DNA of 64,000 bases from positions 63,800 to 127,799 of the forward strand of contig NZ_JAQQPZ010000002.1 in assembly GCF_028750675.1 (NCBI RefSeq), written 5' to 3'. Shown one piece after another: positions 38,020-47,678 of this stretch (position 1 is the stretch's first letter; every line of letters begins with the position of its first letter). Below the pieces are notes generated by a model. It worked only from the letters and a program-made list of their open reading frames with translations, was not told the DNA's origin and did no database searches. Both the position numbers and the translations under genes were made by a program. This DNA comes from Shewanella metallivivens. GTDB lineage: Bacteria > Pseudomonadota > Gammaproteobacteria > Enterobacterales > Shewanellaceae.

Positions 38020-39249
38020 CTAAGCGTCGACTTTATGTTTTTTAGCCGCAGGTAAAATCAAGTTCATTATGATAGCAACAATACCGCATAAACTGATGCC
38101 GGTTAAACTGAACGAGCCAATACCAAATGCCATGCCGCCAATACCAAACACTAATGTCACTCCAACAATACTGAGGTTACGCGCTTCGCTAAGATCCACT
38201 TGATGGCGAATTAACGTATTTAAACCTACCGCTGCAATAGAGCCAAATAATAAACACATAATGCCGCCCATTACAGGCACCGGAATGGTTTGCAAAAGTG
38301 CTCCGAGTTTGCCGACAAACGCTAAGGTAATCGCCGTTATAGCGGTCCACGTCATAATGCGCGGGTCAAAACTTTTGGTTAAAGTCACCGCGCCTGTGAC
38401 TTCACTGTAAGTTGTGTTTGGCGGGCCGCCCAATGCTGATGCTGCGATTGTGGCAATACCATCGCCGGTCAAGGTGCGATGTAAGCCAGGTTTTTTAAGG
38501 TAGTCTTTACCAGTCACATTAGAAATCGCTAAAATATCACCGATATGCTCAACCGCTGGCGCAATGGCTACTGGGATCATAAATAAAATGGCGTGCCAGT
38601 TAAATTCTGGTGCGACAAAGTTAGGTACGGCCAACCAAGCAGCTTGACTGACAGGCGTAAAGTCAACAATCCCAAATGCTAAACTCACCGCGTAACCCAT
38701 TAAAATACCAGCAAGAATGGGCATTAAACGAACTAAGCCTTTGGCAAATACTGCGACCAAAACAGTTGTGGCTAACGAAGCCAATGAGATAAACAGGGCT
38801 GTATTTTGTTCAACAATAACAAGGCTACCATCACCACTTTTACCTAAGGCCATATTGACTGCTACAGGGGCTAAACCCAAACCAATGATCATAATCACCG
38901 GGCCAACAACAACTGGAGGCAATAAGGTGTGAATAAAGTCGGTGCCTCGCAACTTAACCGTTAGGCCGAGTAGCATGTATACAACCCCAGCCGCCATTAA
39001 TCCGCCCATAGTGGCAGGGATACCCCATGTTTGCACGCCATATAAAATTGGGGCAATAAAGGCAAATGAAGAGGCAAGGAATATGGGAACTTGGCGTTTG
39101 GTGACGAGTTGAAAAAGTAGGGTGCCGAAACCGGCAGTAAACAGGGCAACGCTAGTGTCTAAGCCAGTTAGCAATGGCATTAACACTAACGCACCAAAAG
39201 CGACAAATAACATTTGTGCGCCTTGAAGCGGAATTAACACGCGTTTCAT
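38020..39249 (-). CDS. uraA: Uracil-xanthine permease family transporter (UraA-like)
   Basis: Inner-membrane nucleobase:proton symporter of the NCS2 family. The start at 39249 (MKRVLIPLQGAQMLFVAFGAL) follows GGAG by six bases and gives 409 residues; an ATG five codons upstream overlaps that ribosome site. Family marks are ASSFAFIAPIL, the substrate motif around VEHIGDILAISN, GGPPNTTYSEVTGAVTLT and IPVPVMGGIMCLLFG. It resembles E. coli UraA throughout, so uracil is the likeliest substrate. A MITE-like element begins 21 bases upstream of the start. Confidence 0.9.
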   Translation of the reverse strand: MKRVLIPLQGAQMLFVAFGALVLMPLLTGLDTSVALFTAGFGTLLFQLVTKRQVPIFLASSFAFIAPILYGVQTWGIPATMGGLMAAGVVYMLLGLTVKLRGTDFIHTLLPPVVVGPVIMIIGLGLAPVAVNMALGKSGDGSLVIVEQNTALFISLASLATTVLVAVFAKGLVRLMPILAGILMGYAVSLAFGIVDFTPVSQAAWLAVPNFVAPEFNWHAILFMIPVAIAPAVEHIGDILAISNVTGKDYLKKPGLHRTLTGDGIATIAASALGGPPNTTYSEVTGAVTLTKSFDPRIMTWTAITAITLAFVGKLGALLQTIPVPVMGGIMCLLFGSIAAVGLNTLIRHQVDLSEARNLSIVGVTLVFGIGGMAFGIGSFSLTGISLCGIVAIIMNLILPAAKKHKVDA

Positions 39250-39270
39250 ATTTTTCTCCATCATTATCTT

Positions 39271-39558
39271 GGGCCTGTTGACCTTTCAAGGTTTTTTTAC
39301 AGCGAAGTGCTGGCCATTAGTCACATATACAACTGTGCGGCAGAGACGTTGAGGTGTAGTTATTCTATGTAAAAAGTCGATAACACCGCAAAACTGGTCA
39401 ACAAACGCTGCCGAAGGGTTCGGCTAAAAATGTTTTACTCTTTGTTGAATGATGCTTCGGAATAAAGAGTTGCTTAGTTCACTAAGCATCAATCCATTCG
39501 CTTCGATTAACACGTTTTTAACTCGAACAACATTCAATCAGCAATGATCAACAGGCCC
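39271..39558. repeat. Second MITE-like element (288 bp) upstream of uraA
   Basis: Bounded by inverted ends GGGCCTGTTGA (39271-39281) and TCAACAGGCCC (39548-39558), with similarity continuing a few bases inward. The interior has several nested inverted repeats (ACTCTTT...AAAGAGT; GCTTAGTTCACTAAGC; GTTGAATGA...CATTCAA) and no open frame. Unrelated to the TACCAATCC element. No clear target duplication is visible. It occupies the space where the uraA promoter would be expected. Confidence 0.7.
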
Positions 39559-39767
39559 TAGAAGTAGGCGTGTGATTAAACGGCGCGAATTGTCACATAA
39601 AACCGACCAATTTCATAACCTGTATTAGGCCCATGTAGCGATTATAGTTATTTGATATCGCTACAATACTTGGTCAATTTGACCGCTGTTGAAAAAGAGT
39701 TTTCGTTATCCATTTTTTATTATGATATAATTTTAATTACTTATATTGGCTGCGTTTATGTTATCAG

Positions 39768-40865
39768 ATGCTGAAAAAACTAATTAATCTCATTGTGTTA
39801 CCTCTAATTGCGTTTACTTCAATTTCAATTGTGCAAGCGGCCGAAGTTGGCAAGCTCGATGAAGCCGATATTGCGGTGAGTTCACGTGCAAACGATGTTA
39901 AAAGCAATGCATTGAAAGAAGCGTTAGCGGCGGTGTTTTTAAAAAACTCCGGTAGCCCGAGTGTGGTATTAAATCCGTTAATCAAAGCGCAGATAGATGA
40001 GCCTGAAGTTATTTTGACTCAATACGGCTACTTTGAACAAAATGGCGAGCTAATGCTTAAAGCCAACTTTGATCATCAGCGAGTTATTGAAACACTCCGT
40101 CAAGCAGGACTACCCGTGTGGGGAAGCCAGCGTCCGTTGACATTGTTGTGGCTTTCTGTTGATGAAAACAGTGAACCTACCATTCTTGCCGACGCATCAC
40201 TATCAGATATTCGTGACGATTTGAGTCAGCAATCTGCTAATAAAGGCATACCGGTTATGTTGCCGGTTATGGATTTAGATGACGTGATGGGCGTAACCGT
40301 CAATGATGTTCGGGGCCGCTTTACCGATACCGTCTTTATTGCTTCTGCCCGTTATCAATCTGATTATTTTGCTATTGCCAATATTGAAAACCAAGGTTCT
40401 AGAGTGACGTTTTCAATTAGCTTATTCAATAAAGTGAGAACCAACGGTGTGCTTCAACCTTTGGTGGCACAACAGGGGGAGGCGAGTGATAACCAACAAG
40501 CGGTAAAACGCATGATGAGTATTTTAGCCGATTATTATATTAGCCAGTATGCTATTGCATCAACGGGCAGTAATGCAGCAACAGAGGTGAGTTTTAGCGG
40601 GTTAAGTAATATGAGACAAGTGGTCAACATCGAAGCTTATTTACGTCAGTTAAGCGCCGTTAAATCAATTAGTTTAAGCCAATTTAAAGGCAGTACAGCA
40701 ACCTATAGTATCGCGTTGTTTAGTAATGTTGATGATTTACAGCGTTTACTGAATATTGATAACCGTTTATCGCAAATTGACACCATGGGCAGCGTTGAAT
40801 CATTTTATCAACAACAAACTGAAACCGTTCAACCTAAACTCATGTATCAATGGTTGGGTCAATAA
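39768..40865 (+). CDS. Exported DUF2066 protein
   Basis: A 365-residue protein with a Sec signal peptide (MLKKLINLIVLPLIAFTSISIVQA, cleavage ~24). The DUF2066 domain covers most of the mature part (AVSSRANDVKSNALKEALAAVFLKNSG, QPLTLLWL-like strand, LPVMDLDDVMGV). It is found immediately upstream of hda in many gammaproteobacteria; role unknown, probably periplasmic. No strong ribosome site precedes the ATG, so the start is probable rather than certain. Gap of 85 bases to hda. Confidence 0.88.
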   Translation: MLKKLINLIVLPLIAFTSISIVQAAEVGKLDEADIAVSSRANDVKSNALKEALAAVFLKNSGSPSVVLNPLIKAQIDEPEVILTQYGYFEQNGELMLKANFDHQRVIETLRQAGLPVWGSQRPLTLLWLSVDENSEPTILADASLSDIRDDLSQQSANKGIPVMLPVMDLDDVMGVTVNDVRGRFTDTVFIASARYQSDYFAIANIENQGSRVTFSISLFNKVRTNGVLQPLVAQQGEASDNQQAVKRMMSILADYYISQYAIASTGSNAATEVSFSGLSNMRQVVNIEAYLRQLSAVKSISLSQFKGSTATYSIALFSNVDDLQRLLNIDNRLSQIDTMGSVESFYQQQTETVQPKLMYQWLGQ

Positions 40866-40950
40866 CCTTATAAAGAGTGGCGCTTTGTATTTACAGAGCG
40901 CTTACATGTATAATGAATTTAGTTCGTTTTTGATGTTGAGACCTATCTGA

Positions 40951-41661
40951 GTGACACAAAACTCACCGAGACAATTATCTTTGCCCGTTTACTTACCTGA
41001 CGATGAAACGTTTCAGAGTTATTACCCTGCTTCGGGTAATGATGAGCTGATCCAAAAGCTTCAAGCCAGTGCTGAAGGTAAATTAACGTCTTCTTTGTAT
41101 GTCTATGGTCCTGAAAAATCAGGTCGTACCCATTTAATGCATGCCGCTTGTGCTCATGCGAACGACTTGGAGCGCCGGACGCTATATATTCCACTTGGGA
41201 TCCATGCCAGTATTTCGCCAGCATTGTTTGAGGGGCTCGAATCACTAGAGCTTATTTGTATTGATGATGTTGAAGCCATTGCTGGGCATCCTGTGTGGGA
41301 GGAAGCGATTTTTCATCTGTATAATCGTATTGCTGAGCAGCAAGATTGTCGTTTGATTGTCAGTGGCAATGCATCGCCATCTGAGGCGGGATTCTCTTTA
41401 CCTGATTTAGTCTCGCGGATGCAATGGGGCTTAATTTACCAACTTCAGCCAATGGCAGATGATGAGAAACTGGCTGCATTACAACGCCGCGCTGCAATGC
41501 GAGGTTTGCAGTTATCTGATGAGGTAGGGCGTTTTTTGCTTACTCGTATGGCACGTGATTTACGTACCTTATTTGATGTGCTCGATAAGCTTGATAAAGC
41601 TTCCATGGTGCATCAGCGTAAACTGACGATTCCGTTCATTAAAGAAATGCTTAGGCTATAA
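40951..41661 (+). CDS. hda: DnaA regulatory inactivator Hda
   Basis: AAA+ protein that with the DNA-loaded beta clamp stimulates ATP hydrolysis by DnaA and prevents over-initiation. It has 236 residues and starts at GTG 40951. The clamp-binding N-terminal motif is QLSLPV, the nucleotide loop is YGPEKSGRTHLMHA, Walker B is LICIDDVEAI, and the DnaA-like sensor region is RMARDLRTLFDVLDKLDKAS. Cotranscription with the DUF2066 gene is likely. Confidence 0.95.
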   Translation: MTQNSPRQLSLPVYLPDDETFQSYYPASGNDELIQKLQASAEGKLTSSLYVYGPEKSGRTHLMHAACAHANDLERRTLYIPLGIHASISPALFEGLESLELICIDDVEAIAGHPVWEEAIFHLYNRIAEQQDCRLIVSGNASPSEAGFSLPDLVSRMQWGLIYQLQPMADDEKLAALQRRAAMRGLQLSDEVGRFLLTRMARDLRTLFDVLDKLDKASMVHQRKLTIPFIKEMLRL

Positions 41662-41712
41662 ATCACGCTTATCCATGTCGCGAACACGCAGTCATGGATA
41701 GTAAATGACAAT

Positions 41713-41746
41713 AAAAAACGCCAAATGAATTCATTTGGCGTTTTGT
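41713..41746. terminator. Bidirectional terminator between hda and the metalloprotease-like lipoprotein gene
   Basis: AAAACGCCAAATGAA / TTCATTTGGCGTTTT hairpin, perfect over 15 bp with almost no loop, between convergent genes. Confidence 0.88.
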
Positions 41747-41763
41747 CTATCTAAATATGGCGA

Positions 41764-43710
41764 CTAATGTGCATGTTGGTCGCCACTGAACTGTAAAGGC
41801 TGATTATCAATGACTGCCCCATCAGTTTGGCTAGCGACTTTTTGTGGCGATTTAGATTGATCCGCAGTTAAGACTAAATTCTGTGCCCAGGTTTGGCCTT
41901 TCACTAACGCAACAGGCTCGGGTAAACCATCCATCACGAGTTGGGTGTTAATGTCGGGCAGCATTTGACCGAGAACGTAACTGGCGCGATCGCGTAGCTC
42001 TGCTTGTCCAACTCGGCCGCGTTGTCCCCATTCAACGGTAATGGTTGAGCTGGTTTGTACTTCAGGCTTATCCGTAATGGCGATATCCCGTAAAATACCG
42101 TAGCGATGGCTCATCATGATTTCTTCAAACAGCATCGCAGTATCTTCTCGTGTTGATGAATAAGCATAGTCATCGTTTGCGAGATCCGTTGAGAAAAATA
42201 GCGCTACATCACTTGGGGTGTAGGCTTTTTGGGTGCTATTTGCATTTTCACCAGAGTATTGAACGTTAGCAAGGGCATACATTTCGCTACTGGTTAATGG
42301 GTAGCGTATTTGAAGTTGGCTTGATGTCATGTCATCTGAAGTAAAACGACGATCAAATTCTTCTCTTAGGCTTGGTCCTTGCAGTGTGGCGTGTATGCTT
42401 TGCGGGTAATAGTCATTGGCATGAGCTAGTTCATGGTACATGAGTCTGGCAAAGTTAGCTGACATGTTATCCATGGCACGGTTAATACGGTTACCTTTTT
42501 CTATGTATTCACTGGCATACGCATTATCTTTAACGTAACGGTATGGGGATAAATAATTCAAGTCTTCACCAAAACTGCTGCGATAGTCTGGGGTTTCGTT
42601 AATGGTGTCTCGTTGAGCCGGTGTTAGCCATAAGTATTCTGGATCAATATAAATTGCACCAATGTAACCACTGTAAAAAGCCGGTCTGATATCGTAGCTG
42701 ATAATCACCGCGGTCACAGATTGTAATAGCTCAATAAAATCTGTGTGTGTTTGTGCGCGTAAAAAAGTTTCAAAATTCTGTCCCATCCAGTCGTGCGACA
42801 CCACGACTCTGTCCATAATGGTATTAATAGGGTCCGTTTGAGAATCCTGGCTGATAAATGGCAGCTCGTTAAGGATGTTACATTGGTCAATTAGCTGGTT
42901 AGAGTATGTACAGTTAACAAGTTTATCGGCATAAGCTGAGCCTGCTTTGTAAGGATGTACACGTGCAAGTGGATTGGCGAAGTATGCCTTTGATGGGATA
43001 GCTTGCTCTTTTGTGACAAGTAAATGTACATCATCACTGACGGTTTGGCCGTCAAAGGTTGCAGTGGCTTTTAGGCTAATAAGTTGGTCGCTGTTTACAT
43101 TTGGTGCGTTAAACAATGGTCGATTAAGGTCGGTTAAATCGACACTATTAAAACCTACGTTGTCGATGTTTGGGTACATGCACCAGCTGATATCTGTGGG
43201 TACTTGGCCATTTATATTTTGAACTCTTAAACTTGCATCTGTATTGGCCACCATTTGATGGTCATTGTTAATCCGTAAAATATTATCAGTCGCGTTTGCG
43301 GTTATTGACACCACTTCCTCGTAATTGACTGTATCGCTAGCTACCGTCACTTTAAAACTGTAGTTATCGTTACTCATCGGTGTAAAGGCTAATACAGGAC
43401 TATTAACAGAAGCTAACTCAAGGCTAGGACCAGAAACTTGTTGCCACAGGAACGTATGGTCTGCGCTATCTTGATCGGCTATGGACGCAGTAATACTGCC
43501 AGGTCTATTGGTGGCATAATCTTGTTCCACGATAAAAACCAGTTCAGAGTTTGTGGATATTAAGCTACTGGTCGAACTATCACTGCAGATCTCAAAAGCT
43601 GAAGAGGATGGTACATCAGAATGATCATCAAAAGAGTCACTGCCACAGGCTGTGAGTAGGATGACACTGGCCAAAAGGCTGTAAAGACTGACATTACGCG
43701 GTACATTCAT
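41764..43710 (-). CDS. Putative zinc metalloprotease lipoprotein
   Basis: Family not recognised. The 648 residues begin with a lipoprotein signal, lipobox LLTAC with C22 as the lipidated Cys. The next residue is Gly, so the outer membrane is the likely destination. Residues ~50-235 look like one or two Ig/PKD-type beta domains (TFLWQQVSGPSLELASVNSPVLAF). The C-terminal half carries HELAHAND with H426, E427 and H430, preceded by a region with PYRYVKDNAYASEYIEKGNRINRAMDN. The context suggests a surface protease, but no third zinc ligand is assigned. Monocistronic. Confidence 0.7.
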   Translation of the reverse strand: MNVPRNVSLYSLLASVILLTACGSDSFDDHSDVPSSSAFEICSDSSTSSLISTNSELVFIVEQDYATNRPGSITASIADQDSADHTFLWQQVSGPSLELASVNSPVLAFTPMSNDNYSFKVTVASDTVNYEEVVSITANATDNILRINNDHQMVANTDASLRVQNINGQVPTDISWCMYPNIDNVGFNSVDLTDLNRPLFNAPNVNSDQLISLKATATFDGQTVSDDVHLLVTKEQAIPSKAYFANPLARVHPYKAGSAYADKLVNCTYSNQLIDQCNILNELPFISQDSQTDPINTIMDRVVVSHDWMGQNFETFLRAQTHTDFIELLQSVTAVIISYDIRPAFYSGYIGAIYIDPEYLWLTPAQRDTINETPDYRSSFGEDLNYLSPYRYVKDNAYASEYIEKGNRINRAMDNMSANFARLMYHELAHANDYYPQSIHATLQGPSLREEFDRRFTSDDMTSSQLQIRYPLTSSEMYALANVQYSGENANSTQKAYTPSDVALFFSTDLANDDYAYSSTREDTAMLFEEIMMSHRYGILRDIAITDKPEVQTSSTITVEWGQRGRVGQAELRDRASYVLGQMLPDINTQLVMDGLPEPVALVKGQTWAQNLVLTADQSKSPQKVASQTDGAVIDNQPLQFSGDQHAH

Positions 43711-43798
43711 TAAACGACTCCATGTCTATTGTTATTCATATATCACAATTTGTTAACGCACAAATGTAGCATGTCGTCTTGTGATTAGGCAATAAACA

Positions 43799-43823
43799 AA
43801 AAAGCGCCATAAGGCGCTTTTTA
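43799..43823 (-). terminator. Terminator after the DUF2069 gene
   Basis: AAAAAGCGCC / GGCGCTTTTT hairpin with a four-base loop, 30 bases after the DUF2069 stop on the minus strand. Confidence 0.85.
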
Positions 43824-43854
43824 ATACAACAATTTAAATGCTAGAACACTATTT

Positions 43855-44226
43855 TTATTCAGATTTTTTCTTTAAACCTAACCCGAGCTCTCTGCCTCTT
43901 TGGCGGGCGTAAAATGGAAAGGTTACCAGCAAAATACAAATCAAAATTGATTCTATTAAGGCAAAAGTGAGTGCATCGGTCGTGATGTAAGCCAAGGTTA
44001 AGCCATGCAATAAATACACGCACAAAATAAAGCTCGCCCAGGCGTATGTGTAAGGGTTACCAGTAATAATGCCTTTTAGCGGAAACAATAAAGGCACAAT
44101 CCAAAGCAGACTAAAGCCAAGCGAATAGGTGCCATTTAAACCTTGTTGAATAAACCAGCCGCTAAGCAGCAAGAGTAGAGCAAGGTAACCAATACGGCTG
44201 AGTTGGAACAAGGATTGTGTGGTCAT
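43855..44226 (-). CDS. DUF2069 membrane protein
   Basis: A 123-residue inner-membrane protein with about four hydrophobic helices and a basic C-terminal tail (RQRGRELGLGLKKKSE). The GNPYTYAWASFILCVYLLHGLTLAY segment is typical of DUF2069. Function unknown. In many gammaproteobacteria it sits, as here, after an ArsC-like gene; the gap is 11 bases. Confidence 0.88.
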   Translation of the reverse strand: MTTQSLFQLSRIGYLALLLLLSGWFIQQGLNGTYSLGFSLLWIVPLLFPLKGIITGNPYTYAWASFILCVYLLHGLTLAYITTDALTFALIESILICILLVTFPFYARQRGRELGLGLKKKSE

Positions 44227-44237
44227 TATGTTACTCG

Positions 44238-44594
44238 TTAAAGAATAGATAAAACATTTTCAGGTGGGCGGCCAATGGCAGCTTGGTTATTAGCCAGTAC
44301 GATTGGGCGCTCAATCAACTTTGGCGTGGCGACCATTGCGGCAACCAGCTGTGCTTCAGTCAGTGCTGGATTGGCTAAATTTTGGGTTTTATATTCATCT
44401 TCTTTGGTGCGCATCATTTGGCGGGCAGTGATACCGAGTAACGATAAAATATGAGTGATTTCAGCTTCGCTTGGGGGGTGCTTTAAGTATTCAACTACAG
44501 TGATGTCGGCACCGTTCGCTTCTAGTAGAGCGAGTGTCTCACGACTTTTTGAGCAGCGAGGATTGTGTAAAATTGTTGTTTTAGTTTTAGTCAT
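44238..44594 (-). CDS. ArsC/Spx-fold arsenate reductase-like protein (YfgD-like)
   Basis: Thioredoxin-fold reductase of the glutaredoxin-linked ArsC family. The start at 44594 gives 118 residues (MTKTKTTILHNPRCSKSRETL) with GGAAAG upstream; two earlier in-frame ATGs lack such a site. The single catalytic Cys is in NPRCSKSR, and the arsenate-pocket Arg-type residues are in IERPIVL and AAIGRPPE. No ars operon is present, so arsenate reduction is not certain. It is followed by DUF2069 and preceded by bepA on the same strand. Confidence 0.88.
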   Translation of the reverse strand: MTKTKTTILHNPRCSKSRETLALLEANGADITVVEYLKHPPSEAEITHILSLLGITARQMMRTKEDEYKTQNLANPALTEAQLVAAMVATPKLIERPIVLANNQAAIGRPPENVLSIL

Positions 44595-44678
44595 GGGGCT
44601 TTCCGTCATAAAAAATGGCAAACAATACGTTTGCCATTATTCTATCAAAAAATGATGGGTAAAGTTATACAGTTGTAC

Positions 44679-46148
44679 TTACTTAAATTCTTCCATGTCT
44701 CTGTCAGCTTGTCTGAATTGCCTTATCCGGGCTTCAATTCTGGCTAATTGCAAGGTGTTACCTTCTGAGTAACGATAAGCGTAGTTAAGCTGGTCAATCG
44801 CACCTTGATAGTTTGCTGTGAGCGCCATAATTTCAGCATTGCTGTAATACTCTAATGCTTTGTTATCGAGTTTACGGTAAGCATCGGACATGATTTGGTA
44901 CGGCAGCATATTTTGCTTATCAAAAAAGATTGTTTCTTCCAATAATGGGATAGCCTTGGTGGGCTGATCTGCCTCAACATAAATATTAGCGAGGTTAATA
45001 TTTATCACTGGTGACGTTGGTTTTAGTTTGCGCTGTGATTCTAATAACGCAATAGCTTCTGGGTAAGCCTTTTTTTGAGCCAGTAAGTCGGTTTTAGTGT
45101 CGATATAAAATAAATTATTGTCGTCGTTTTTCAGTAACTCATCGATGATGACTTCAGCCTGGTCAAATTTTTCTAAGCGAAATAATGCCAAGGCTTTACC
45201 GTAAAGTGCGGCATCCTTATGGGTATATTCACGTTTTTTTAATTGTTGCTCAAATAGTGATAATGCCGCTTCGTCACTAAAGTTTGAAAATCGAACTTGA
45301 ATCCGCGCCTTAGCCAGCTGATACAATAAACTATCTGGAACGTACCGGTCTGGATATTGAGCCGCGCGGTTACGGGCTTCTGTTATCCGAGATTCGGGTA
45401 ATGGGTGAGTTAATAGCATTTGTGGTGGTGTGGTTGAAAACCGGTAGCGCACGGCTAATTGTCCAAAAAATGTCGCTGCAGCATTGGGGTCAAAACCGGC
45501 ATCAACTAAAATTTGCATGCCGATGCGGTCTGCTTCTTTTTCGTGGAGTCGGGTATAGTTAATTGACGATTGTGTTGCAAGGGCTTGGGTGGTTGCCAGT
45601 GCCGCGATACCGACTTGTGGCGCCGCAATGGTCAGTAATATCGCCCCTAACATCCCCGCAATGGTAGCCGTTGAGCTTTTTTGCTGTGCTTCAATTGAGC
45701 GTGCTAAGTGGCGTTGTGTCACGTGGCTTATTTCGTGGGCTAATACTGATGCTAATTCACTTTCGTTGTCAGCATTTAAAAATAATCCGGTGTGTACACC
45801 AACATGGCCGCCAAAAAAGGCAAAGGCGTTAATTTCATCATTACGGAGTAAGAAGAAATAAAACGGGGTTTTTACGCCTGTCGCGTTCGCCACTAGTTTA
45901 TTACCGAGCTCGGATAAATATTGGCTTAACACCGGATCGTTTAATACTGGTGCACTTGAGCGGATAACACGCATGTATGCATCACCATACACATTTTCTT
46001 TTTCTAGACTGAAGGTATTAACGGCTGCGGTGCCAAGATCTGGAAGGTCGTTATTGGCAAAACTATGGGCAATACTTCCCGCCAACACAATACTGATCGC
46101 TGTGGCTGTTAATGCTTTAGAAAAACTCGATAATGATAATTTACGCAA
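44679..46148 (-). CDS. bepA: Periplasmic M48 metalloprotease / chaperone BepA
   Basis: Outer-membrane quality-control protease that helps assemble or degrade the LPS transporter LptD. It has 489 residues with a signal peptide (to ~31). The zinc motif is H138-E139-I-S-H142 in LASVLAHEISHVTQRHL, and the third ligand is in HEKEADRIG. A TPR domain follows from ~300 to the C-terminus. Length matches E. coli BepA (487). Confidence 0.95.
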   Translation of the reverse strand: MRKLSLSSFSKALTATAISIVLAGSIAHSFANNDLPDLGTAAVNTFSLEKENVYGDAYMRVIRSSAPVLNDPVLSQYLSELGNKLVANATGVKTPFYFFLLRNDEINAFAFFGGHVGVHTGLFLNADNESELASVLAHEISHVTQRHLARSIEAQQKSSTATIAGMLGAILLTIAAPQVGIAALATTQALATQSSINYTRLHEKEADRIGMQILVDAGFDPNAAATFFGQLAVRYRFSTTPPQMLLTHPLPESRITEARNRAAQYPDRYVPDSLLYQLAKARIQVRFSNFSDEAALSLFEQQLKKREYTHKDAALYGKALALFRLEKFDQAEVIIDELLKNDDNNLFYIDTKTDLLAQKKAYPEAIALLESQRKLKPTSPVININLANIYVEADQPTKAIPLLEETIFFDKQNMLPYQIMSDAYRKLDNKALEYYSNAEIMALTANYQGAIDQLNYAYRYSEGNTLQLARIEARIRQFRQADRDMEEFK

Positions 46149-46275
46149 GCGAAACCTATAATGCTAAATGAGTCGTAAGTTCTTGGCTTAACGCACAAGT
46201 TGGTTTTGCAACATCGCTTGTGGTTTAGTGTTCAAGCTAGGATAATAGCCCTAGAATGATTAAAGCAAGTTCATA

Positions 46276-46497
46276 ATGATTTTTATTGATTTAACCCCTT
46301 ATTCTTGCCCTTATCCTTTAGTTAAAGTGAAACTTTTACTAAAGCAGATGCAAGTGGGTGAAACCTTACATGTTTTATTATCTGACCATGGCTCACGCCG
46401 AGATGTTCCCCTGTTAATGAAAAAAATGGGTTTTGGTATTGAAATCGTCACCGATGAGTCGCATTGTTTATCTGTGATTATCACCAAAACAAACTAA
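46276..46497 (+). CDS. TusA/SirA-like sulfurtransferase family protein
   Basis: A 73-residue protein with the CPxP motif (SCPYPLVKVKLLLKQM), the persulfide Cys site of TusA/YedF-like proteins, then a beta-alpha-beta fold ending GFGIEIVTDESHC. Whether it transfers sulphur to tRNA or another acceptor is unknown. It is 28 bases upstream of perM and probably cotranscribed. Confidence 0.87.
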   Translation: MIFIDLTPYSCPYPLVKVKLLLKQMQVGETLHVLLSDHGSRRDVPLLMKKMGFGIEIVTDESHCLSVIITKTN

Positions 46498-46525
46498 TTT
46501 AGCATTTTTATATAAAGGTTGTTCA

Positions 46526-47605
46526 ATGCTGTCATTTTTAACTGAATGGTACAAAAACCGTTTTAGCGATCCTCATGCCATTACATTAATGTTTATTATT
46601 GTTGGTATTGGTTTAGCGTTGTACTTTGGTGCTGGGTTACTTGCGCCTTTATTGATTGCGCTTGTATTGGCTTTTTTACTTGAATGGCCAGTGGCGCAAA
46701 TGTCTCGTTTAGGGATAAGTCGTACTGCTGCTGCCAGTATTGTATTAGTGGCATTTTTAGGTTTAATGTTGATTTTAATGTTAGGCCTAGCCCCAAGTAT
46801 TTGGCGTCAAAGTGTGTCGTTAGTGGCTGATCTGCCGACGATGATTGATAAAGGCATGTCAATTGTAAAAGGGTTAAGTGCCGAATACCCGCAATTTATC
46901 AGTGCTGCACAACTTGATTCAATGATGGAAGAAATCAATAAAATGCTCGACACCCAGCATTTACTTGATTTGGGTAAACAAATTTTAGGTTACTCAGCAT
47001 CATTATTAGTGTTGATGGTTTATGCGATTTTAGTGCCTTTATTGGTATTTTTCTTCTTAAAGGACAAAGAACAATTATTAAAAGGCAGTAAGCGATTTTT
47101 CCCTGATAATCGTGATTTAGCTAGGAAAGTATGGCTTGAAATGGACCAACAGATTTTCAATTACATTCGTGGCAAGGTGATTGAAATTGTGATTGTGGGC
47201 GTGGTCAGCTATATCGTTTTTGCATTGATGGGTTTACGATATTCAGCCCTATTAGGGGTATTAACGGGGCTGTCAGTGCTTATTCCGTATGTAGGGGCAA
47301 CTTTAGTGACACTCCCTATTGCGTTAGTGGCGTTCTTTCAATGGGGGTTTAGCCCTGAATTTGGTTATTTGATGCTGAGTTATGGCGTTATTCAAGCACT
47401 CGATGGTAATGTTTTGGTGCCATTGTTGTTTTCTGATGCGGTTGATTTGCATCCTGTGGTTATCATTGCCGCGGTGTTAGTGTTTGGTGGTTTGTGGGGG
47501 GTATGGGGGGTGTTTTTTGCTATTCCATTAGCCTCACTCGTTAAAGCCGTGTTAAATGCCTGGCCGAACGCAGAGTCACCTAAAATGACCCTCGATAGTG
47601 AATAA
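46526..47605 (+). CDS. perM: AI-2E family transporter / PerM-like permease
   Basis: An inner-membrane protein of 359 residues with seven to eight hydrophobic segments. Marks of the family are LLAPLLIALVLAFLLEWPV, PLLVFFFLKDKEQLL, and the conserved IRGKVIEIVIVGVVSYIVFALMGLRYSALLGVLTGLSVLIPYVG. It is closest in style to E. coli PerM, which lies near bepA (yfgC) there too. Substrate unknown. Confidence 0.92.
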   Translation: MLSFLTEWYKNRFSDPHAITLMFIIVGIGLALYFGAGLLAPLLIALVLAFLLEWPVAQMSRLGISRTAAASIVLVAFLGLMLILMLGLAPSIWRQSVSLVADLPTMIDKGMSIVKGLSAEYPQFISAAQLDSMMEEINKMLDTQHLLDLGKQILGYSASLLVLMVYAILVPLLVFFFLKDKEQLLKGSKRFFPDNRDLARKVWLEMDQQIFNYIRGKVIEIVIVGVVSYIVFALMGLRYSALLGVLTGLSVLIPYVGATLVTLPIALVAFFQWGFSPEFGYLMLSYGVIQALDGNVLVPLLFSDAVDLHPVVIIAAVLVFGGLWGVWGVFFAIPLASLVKAVLNAWPNAESPKMTLDSE

Positions 47606-47619
47606 TCTCTTTCATAAAT

Positions 47620-47654
47620 AAAAAAGCTCGCAAGTTAACTTGCGAGCTTTTTTT
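47620..47654. terminator. Bidirectional terminator between perM and the DUF2897 gene
   Basis: AAAAAAGCTCGCAAGTTAACTTGCGAGCTTTTTT, a perfect hairpin of about 15 bp between convergent genes. Confidence 0.9.
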
Positions 47655-47678
47655 ATGGCACGGTTACTGGGTAAATAT

